The notes beneath the pieces were generated by a model, which ran no database searches, had not been told where the DNA came from, and was given only the letters and a program-made list of their open reading frames with translations. Shown here piece by piece: positions 54,060 through 57,714 of a DNA stretch of 57,714 bases (position 1 is the stretch's first letter; each line of letters starts with the position of its first letter). This stretch comes from Burkholderiales bacterium. GTDB lineage: Bacteria; Pseudomonadota; Gammaproteobacteria; Burkholderiales; Casimicrobiaceae. Location: assembly GCA_025927765.1 (NCBI GenBank), contig JAICKU010000016.1, forward strand, positions 1-57,714, read 5' to 3'. A program made the position numbers and the translations under genes.

Positions 54060-54644
54060 TTACGTCACCGACACGCCCGCGGGTCGGGCGGACGACCCGC
54101 GACTGCCGGGCAGCATGCGGCGCAGCGTGTCGTCGCGCATGAGGTAGTGATGGAACAGCGCCGCGCCGGCATGCAGTCCGATCAGGTAGTAACCGACCAC
54201 GCCGATAAGCTCGTGGATGTCCTCGATGTCGTGGGCCAATGCCTTGTCGGGCCCGATCAACGCAGGCACCTGCAATCCGAAGAATGGAACAGCCTTGCCC
54301 TTGGCGCTCATCATCAGCCAGCCCAGCAACGGCATTGCCACCAGGAAGGCATAGAGCGCGGCGTGCATCGCCGACGCGAGGAAGCGCTGCCAATCAGGCG
54401 GCGCCGGCGTGATGACGGGCGACCGCAGTACCAGCCGCAGCGCCAGTCGCACGAAGACGAGGCCGAAGATCGTCATGCCCAGCATCTCGTGCCACGTCTT
54501 CATCGCATCGCGCGGATCGCTTCCCTTGGGGAAGATGCCGCGCAACTCGATCGACGCGTATACGGCGATCAGAAGCGCCAGCATCAGCCAATGCACGCCG
54601 ATCGCAAGCGGGTGGTAGCGGCCGACCGTGTCGTTCGTCGTCAT
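54060..54644 (-). CDS. Cytochrome b561 family protein
   Basis: A 194-residue membrane protein with four transmembrane helices. Haem-ligand histidines are in AIGVHWLMLA, TWHEMLGMT, ASAMHAALYAF and IGLHAGAALFHH, as in YodB/CybB. It carries electrons between quinol and a periplasmic or membrane acceptor. It is divergent from the cyclase gene with ~100 bases between. Confidence 0.9.
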   Translation of the reverse strand: MTTNDTVGRYHPLAIGVHWLMLALLIAVYASIELRGIFPKGSDPRDAMKTWHEMLGMTIFGLVFVRLALRLVLRSPVITPAPPDWQRFLASAMHAALYAFLVAMPLLGWLMMSAKGKAVPFFGLQVPALIGPDKALAHDIEDIHELIGVVGYYLIGLHAGAALFHHYLMRDDTLRRMLPGSRGSSARPAGVSVT

Positions 54645-54742
54645 GATTTCTCACCTCGTGGTTTCAGGTGAGGCCGACGATACGAACGGTTTCTTAATTC
54701 ACGCTTAATGAACTCGAGTGGCGCCACGCGCGCGGGTTCACT

Positions 54743-56710
54743 ATGATGCCGCAACCAACGGCGCTCCGGGAGGGATGGGTGGCGCGCGATCAGCGACGTC
54801 TCGCGGCGATCGTCTCGTTCGACGTGGCGGGGTATTCGCGCCTGATGGGCCGCGACGAGAGCGGCACGCTCGCCGCGCTCAAGGCGCACCGGCGCGAGCT
54901 GATCGACCCGAAGATCGCCGAGCACGGCGGCCGCATCGTCAAGACCACCGGCGACGGCCTCCTCGTCGAGTTCTCGAGCGTCGTCGACGCGGTGCGCTGC
55001 GCGGTCGACGTGCAGCGCGGCATGGCCGAACGCAATTCGGGCACGTCTGTCGACAAGCGGCTCGAATATCGTATCGGCATCAACGTCGGCGACATCATCA
55101 TCGACGGCGACGACATCTTCGGCGACGGCGTCAACGTCGCGGCGCGCCTCGAGGCGCTCGCCGACCCGGGCGGCATCTGCGTAAGCCGCGTCGTGCGCGA
55201 CCAGGTGCTCGACAAGCTGGCGTTCTCGTTCGTGGACCTCGGCGCCCGCGAGGTCAAGAACATCGTTCATCCGGTCGAAGTGTTTCGCGTCGCATTCGAT
55301 GCAGCGACGGCGGCCCTACCGGCACGGCGTCGCTTCGTGCCGCGCCGATTCGTGCGCGCGGCACGATCCCTCCGCGTGCTGCTCGGCGCGGCGGCCCTGG
55401 TTGCCGTCGGCATCGGGGCCTTTGCCGGCTACGCTGCGTTCCTGCGGCCGCAGGTCATCGCCCCCTATTCCGCGCAGGACCGGCGCATGACGTTCGCGGT
55501 GCTGCCGTTCCAGGCGCCCGTCGACGACAAGGCGGGCGCGGAGGTGGCCGCGGTGCTCACCGACGCCGCGACCGGCATTCAGGAAGGCAAGGTGGTGTGG
55601 GCGCAGGTCGCGTCCCGCCACAGCGTCGAGCAGGCGGTGAAGGAGCACGCGACGGCGAAAGCGATCGCCACCGCCCTCGATGTCCATTTCCTGATCCGCG
55701 GCAACCTGGCGCCGGCCGAGACGGGTTACCACGCCGAGCTGCTGGTCGTCGAGGGTCCCACCGAGCGCGTGCTCGGCACGAAATCGCTTCGCGTGGCAAC
55801 GCGCACGCCGAGCGCGCGCGAGCGAGAGGACCTGGAGGTGGCACTCGCCTCGCTCACCTACAACGCGCTCCAGGCCGAAGTGCAGCGCGCGAGGAGCAAG
55901 CCCGATGCGGCGCTCGACGTGCGCGACCTGTCGTTCCGCGCGTACGTCGACTGGAACGACAAATCGAAGGAGCGCGACGCGAAGGGCGCCTACGTCGCCG
56001 CCACCGACCTGCTCAATCGCGCCCTGGCGCTCGCGCCCGACGATCCGCTGGCGCTGTACCTCACCGCGCGCGTAAACCTGTGCGATTGCGTGGACGGCTG
56101 GTCGAAGAACGTCGACGAGCAGCAGGCGATCGGCGCCGCGGCGCTCGAGAAGTACCTGCGGCACGACCCGGACTCGGCGTCGATGCTCAACGTGAAGAGC
56201 GAGCTCTTCGCGCTGCGCGGCCGCTACGAGGAGTCGTTGCTGGTCACCGAGTCGGTGCTCCGGCGCCATCCCAACGATGGCGAGGCCCTTCACGACAAGG
56301 CGTATGCGCTGCTGAAGCTCGGCCGGCCGCAGGACGCCCTCGTCGCCCTCAACGAACTGCTCGAGAGCGGCCGGCGAATCGCCAGCGACAGTGCCGCCCT
56401 GGCCGCGAGCATCCAGTACACGCTCGGGCGATACGACGCAGCGGCGCGCATGGCGCGAACGGCCGTCGCGCAATCGAGCGCCGAGGAATCGCGCAATCCC
56501 AGGCTGGGCGCGGTCGCGCTGACGCTGGTCGCCGCCGAGGCCCGGCTTGGCCACATGCCGCAGGCGAAGGCGGCACTCGCCGATTTCAATACGGCCGTGC
56601 CGACCGTGCGCACCGTCGCGCAGGTCAAGGCGTGGATGCATCCCGCCGCCGACCTCGCGGGTTACGAGCCGCTGTTCGAGGGACTGCGGCTGGCAGGCGT
56701 CGAGGATTGA
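54743..56710 (+). CDS. Class III adenylate/guanylate cyclase-like protein with TPR domain
   Basis: A 655-residue protein. An N-terminal class III cyclase homology domain (VSFDVAGYSRLMGRDE with metal Asp, KTTGDGLLVEF with second metal Asp, IFGDGVNVAARLEAL) occupies residues ~18-185. A single transmembrane helix (AAALVAVGIGAFAGYAAFL) lies near 215-235. A periplasm-side FlgO-like segment (FAVLPFQAP) is followed by C-terminal tetratricopeptide repeats. It may make cAMP or cGMP in response to an envelope signal. Whether the cyclase is active was not tested. A start at GTG 54779 is also possible. Confidence 0.87.
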   Translation: MMPQPTALREGWVARDQRRLAAIVSFDVAGYSRLMGRDESGTLAALKAHRRELIDPKIAEHGGRIVKTTGDGLLVEFSSVVDAVRCAVDVQRGMAERNSGTSVDKRLEYRIGINVGDIIIDGDDIFGDGVNVAARLEALADPGGICVSRVVRDQVLDKLAFSFVDLGAREVKNIVHPVEVFRVAFDAATAALPARRRFVPRRFVRAARSLRVLLGAAALVAVGIGAFAGYAAFLRPQVIAPYSAQDRRMTFAVLPFQAPVDDKAGAEVAAVLTDAATGIQEGKVVWAQVASRHSVEQAVKEHATAKAIATALDVHFLIRGNLAPAETGYHAELLVVEGPTERVLGTKSLRVATRTPSAREREDLEVALASLTYNALQAEVQRARSKPDAALDVRDLSFRAYVDWNDKSKERDAKGAYVAATDLLNRALALAPDDPLALYLTARVNLCDCVDGWSKNVDEQQAIGAAALEKYLRHDPDSASMLNVKSELFALRGRYEESLLVTESVLRRHPNDGEALHDKAYALLKLGRPQDALVALNELLESGRRIASDSAALAASIQYTLGRYDAAARMARTAVAQSSAEESRNPRLGAVALTLVAAEARLGHMPQAKAALADFNTAVPTVRTVAQVKAWMHPAADLAGYEPLFEGLRLAGVED

Positions 56711-56740
56711 GACGCGCCGGCGGCGAGCGCCGTCAAGAAG

Positions 56741-56769
56741 AGCGCCCGTGCGACGGTCGCACGGGCGCT
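56741..56769. terminator. Bidirectional terminator-like hairpin
   Basis: A perfect 13-bp stem AGCGCCCGTGCGA-CGG-TCGCACGGGCGCT lies between the converging cyclase and Tyr-rich lipoprotein genes. T-tracts are weak, but position and stem strength fit a shared terminator. Confidence 0.7.
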
Positions 56770-56787
56770 AGATGCGTGACGACTGCA

Positions 56788-57240
56788 TCACTGCTGTGAA
56801 GTGCGATCGTTGGGCCTGTTCGTGCCGCCCCACGGGTCGTTGGCACCGGACGGCCACGGCGCCGCCGAATGCGCGCGGTCCCGGTCGCCGCGCCACTGAT
56901 TGTTGTCGCCGCCACGATAGTCGTTGTGTTCCCTGTAGTCGTTGCGCTGCCGGGAGTAATCGCGGTCGTAGTGTTCCCGGCCGCCGTCGCGATAGGTGAA
57001 GCCGAACCCGACCGACGGTGCGACGTAGCCCGAAGGACCGTAGTCGTAGTAATAGCCGTTGTCGTACGAGTACGGGCCGTAGTCTTGGGCGTCGTTGTAC
57101 CCGTATGTGTACCCGTAGCCGGGCGCGTAGTCGTAGGTTGCGCACCCGGCGAGCGCCGCGGCAGCGGCGACGGCAAGCGCGGATCTGACGACCCATTTCA
57201 TGCGCGTCTTTCCCCTTCCTTGGGCTTGATTCCGATTCAT
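56788..57240 (-). CDS. Small Tyr/Gly/Asp-rich lipoprotein
   Basis: A 150-residue protein starting at 57240 after AAGGAG. The signal peptide ends ALAGC, a lipobox. The mature part begins with repeats of YDYAPGYGYTYGYND type, then a hydrophilic Asp/Arg/Asn-rich half (QRNDYREHNDYRGGDNNQWR). It is probably a disordered surface or outer-membrane lipoprotein of unknown role. Confidence 0.75.
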   Translation of the reverse strand: MNRNQAQGRGKTRMKWVVRSALAVAAAAALAGCATYDYAPGYGYTYGYNDAQDYGPYSYDNGYYYDYGPSGYVAPSVGFGFTYRDGGREHYDRDYSRQRNDYREHNDYRGGDNNQWRGDRDRAHSAAPWPSGANDPWGGTNRPNDRTSQQ

Positions 57241-57380
57241 GAGGAGTTCTCCTTCCTGATGCAGCGTCGGAGTGCTGCCTCCGCATATAGTGACGGTGAC
57301 GCCTCGTCGCGACCACGCTCGCCGTGCTGATTCGGCTGTCGCTTCACGGCCGACATTGAACGCCGTTGCAACCTGGCAGC

Positions 57381-57704
57381 TCACGCCGACCTCGCGGCTG
57401 GAAGCGCACGCGTATCGAACGGGGCGAAGTCGGGCAGCGCGCGCCAAAGCTCTCCGAGGTATGCGTGATGTCCCCACCTCGCGGCTTCCTTCAGATCGAA
57501 CTCACGGCCCGATGATTTCGCGAGTGTGAACATCGCCTGCAGCTTCGGCACGACGGCCGCGCCGGTCAGTGCGCGGCAATCGAGCACGACGCGTCGCCCA
57601 TCGACGATCGCCTCGCCGTGCGCCGGCGCATCGCTTCCGGGGTAGTACTCGAGCGTCACGCGCGCTTCGTCGCAGCCGCGCTCTTCGACGAGGCGCTGGG
57701 CCAT
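57381..57704 (-). CDS. Hypothetical protein at the right edge, possibly partial
   Basis: 107 residues from an ATG at 57704, only ten bases from the window edge, so the true start may lie outside. It contains VTLEYYPGSDAPAHGEAIVD, TGAAVVPKLQAMFTLAKSSG and a hydrophobic/aromatic end (RWGHHAYLGELWRALPDFAPF). I recognise no family. Confidence 0.5.
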   Translation of the reverse strand: MAQRLVEERGCDEARVTLEYYPGSDAPAHGEAIVDGRRVVLDCRALTGAAVVPKLQAMFTLAKSSGREFDLKEAARWGHHAYLGELWRALPDFAPFDTRALPAARSA

Positions 57705-57714
57705 CGCGCGCGCG

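Noticed and set aside
54718-56799. A 693-codon plus-strand frame overlapping the cyclase gene
   Set aside because: Very Arg-rich and without domains; the alternative frame gives a complete cyclase-TPR protein.
1-57714. CRISPR arrays, phage structural genes or integrases
   Set aside because: No regularly spaced short repeats, Cas proteins, capsid/tail proteins or intact recombinases were seen anywhere in the window.

Overview
The window is high-GC DNA that reads as a betaproteobacterium, probably Burkholderiales. The support is the codon usage, the style of the ABC, IclR and BKACE genes, the AMP nucleosidase and HutG types, and the B12-dependent ribonucleotide reductase. No rRNA, tRNA or CRISPR array was found. 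No taxonomic search was possible, so this placement is an impression from protein families.

Bases 1-20.4 kb look like a catabolic island. It lies between two copies of a ~170-bp direct repeat (442-614 and 20217-20384) of unknown identity. A leftward operon encodes a biotin-dependent carboxylase split into three proteins: carrier (BCCP), biotin carboxylase and carboxyltransferase. It continues into a TSUP transporter, an SDR fragment and the biotin transporter BioY. Divergent from it runs an IclR regulator, a BKACE beta-keto-acid cleavage enzyme, an SDR and a NitT/TauT-type ABC importer. Further right are an MDR reductase and a GST (leftward), then DUF35, a thiolase-like protein without the usual catalytic Cys, an acyl-CoA ligase, a small alpha-beta-barrel-like protein and a second carboxyltransferase paralogue (rightward), and finally an alpha/beta hydrolase. 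The most attractive hypothesis is an undescribed pathway. In it a ketone or keto-acid is imported and carboxylated by this biotin enzyme. The resulting beta-keto acid is then split by BKACE with acetyl-CoA. The substrate is unknown.

Bases 20.4-36.2 kb look like ordinary chromosome: a DUF347 membrane protein; PAP2 phosphatase, lipid-kinase-like protein and metallophosphoesterase; an IS3 remnant; GH15 glucoamylase; a baeRF-type protein divergent from catalase; a complete polar amino-acid ABC importer; a Tat/lipoprotein metallo-hydrolase; and a large secreted alpha/beta hydrolase.

Bases 36.2-44.0 kb mix live genes with decayed ones. The decayed ones are a P-type ATPase C-terminal remnant, a ChrA N-terminus fused to a beta-propeller, a DUF1259 gene with an internal deletion, and a thiolase gene reduced to its two ends. 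Between them lies an intact operon of IclR regulator, amino-acid ABC importer and formimidoylglutamase HutG, pointing to histidine or urocanate-derived substrates. An MFS transporter overlaps hutG tail to tail.

Bases 44.0-57.7 kb hold AMP nucleosidase, DUF5996, a small cytochrome c, a TPR lipoprotein, a 4-hydroxyproline epimerase, the class II ribonucleotide reductase NrdJ carrying a 380-residue LAGLIDADG intein directly before its radical-site cysteine, DUF454, cytochrome b561, a class III cyclase-TPR protein, a Tyr-rich lipoprotein and an unrecognised protein at the right edge.
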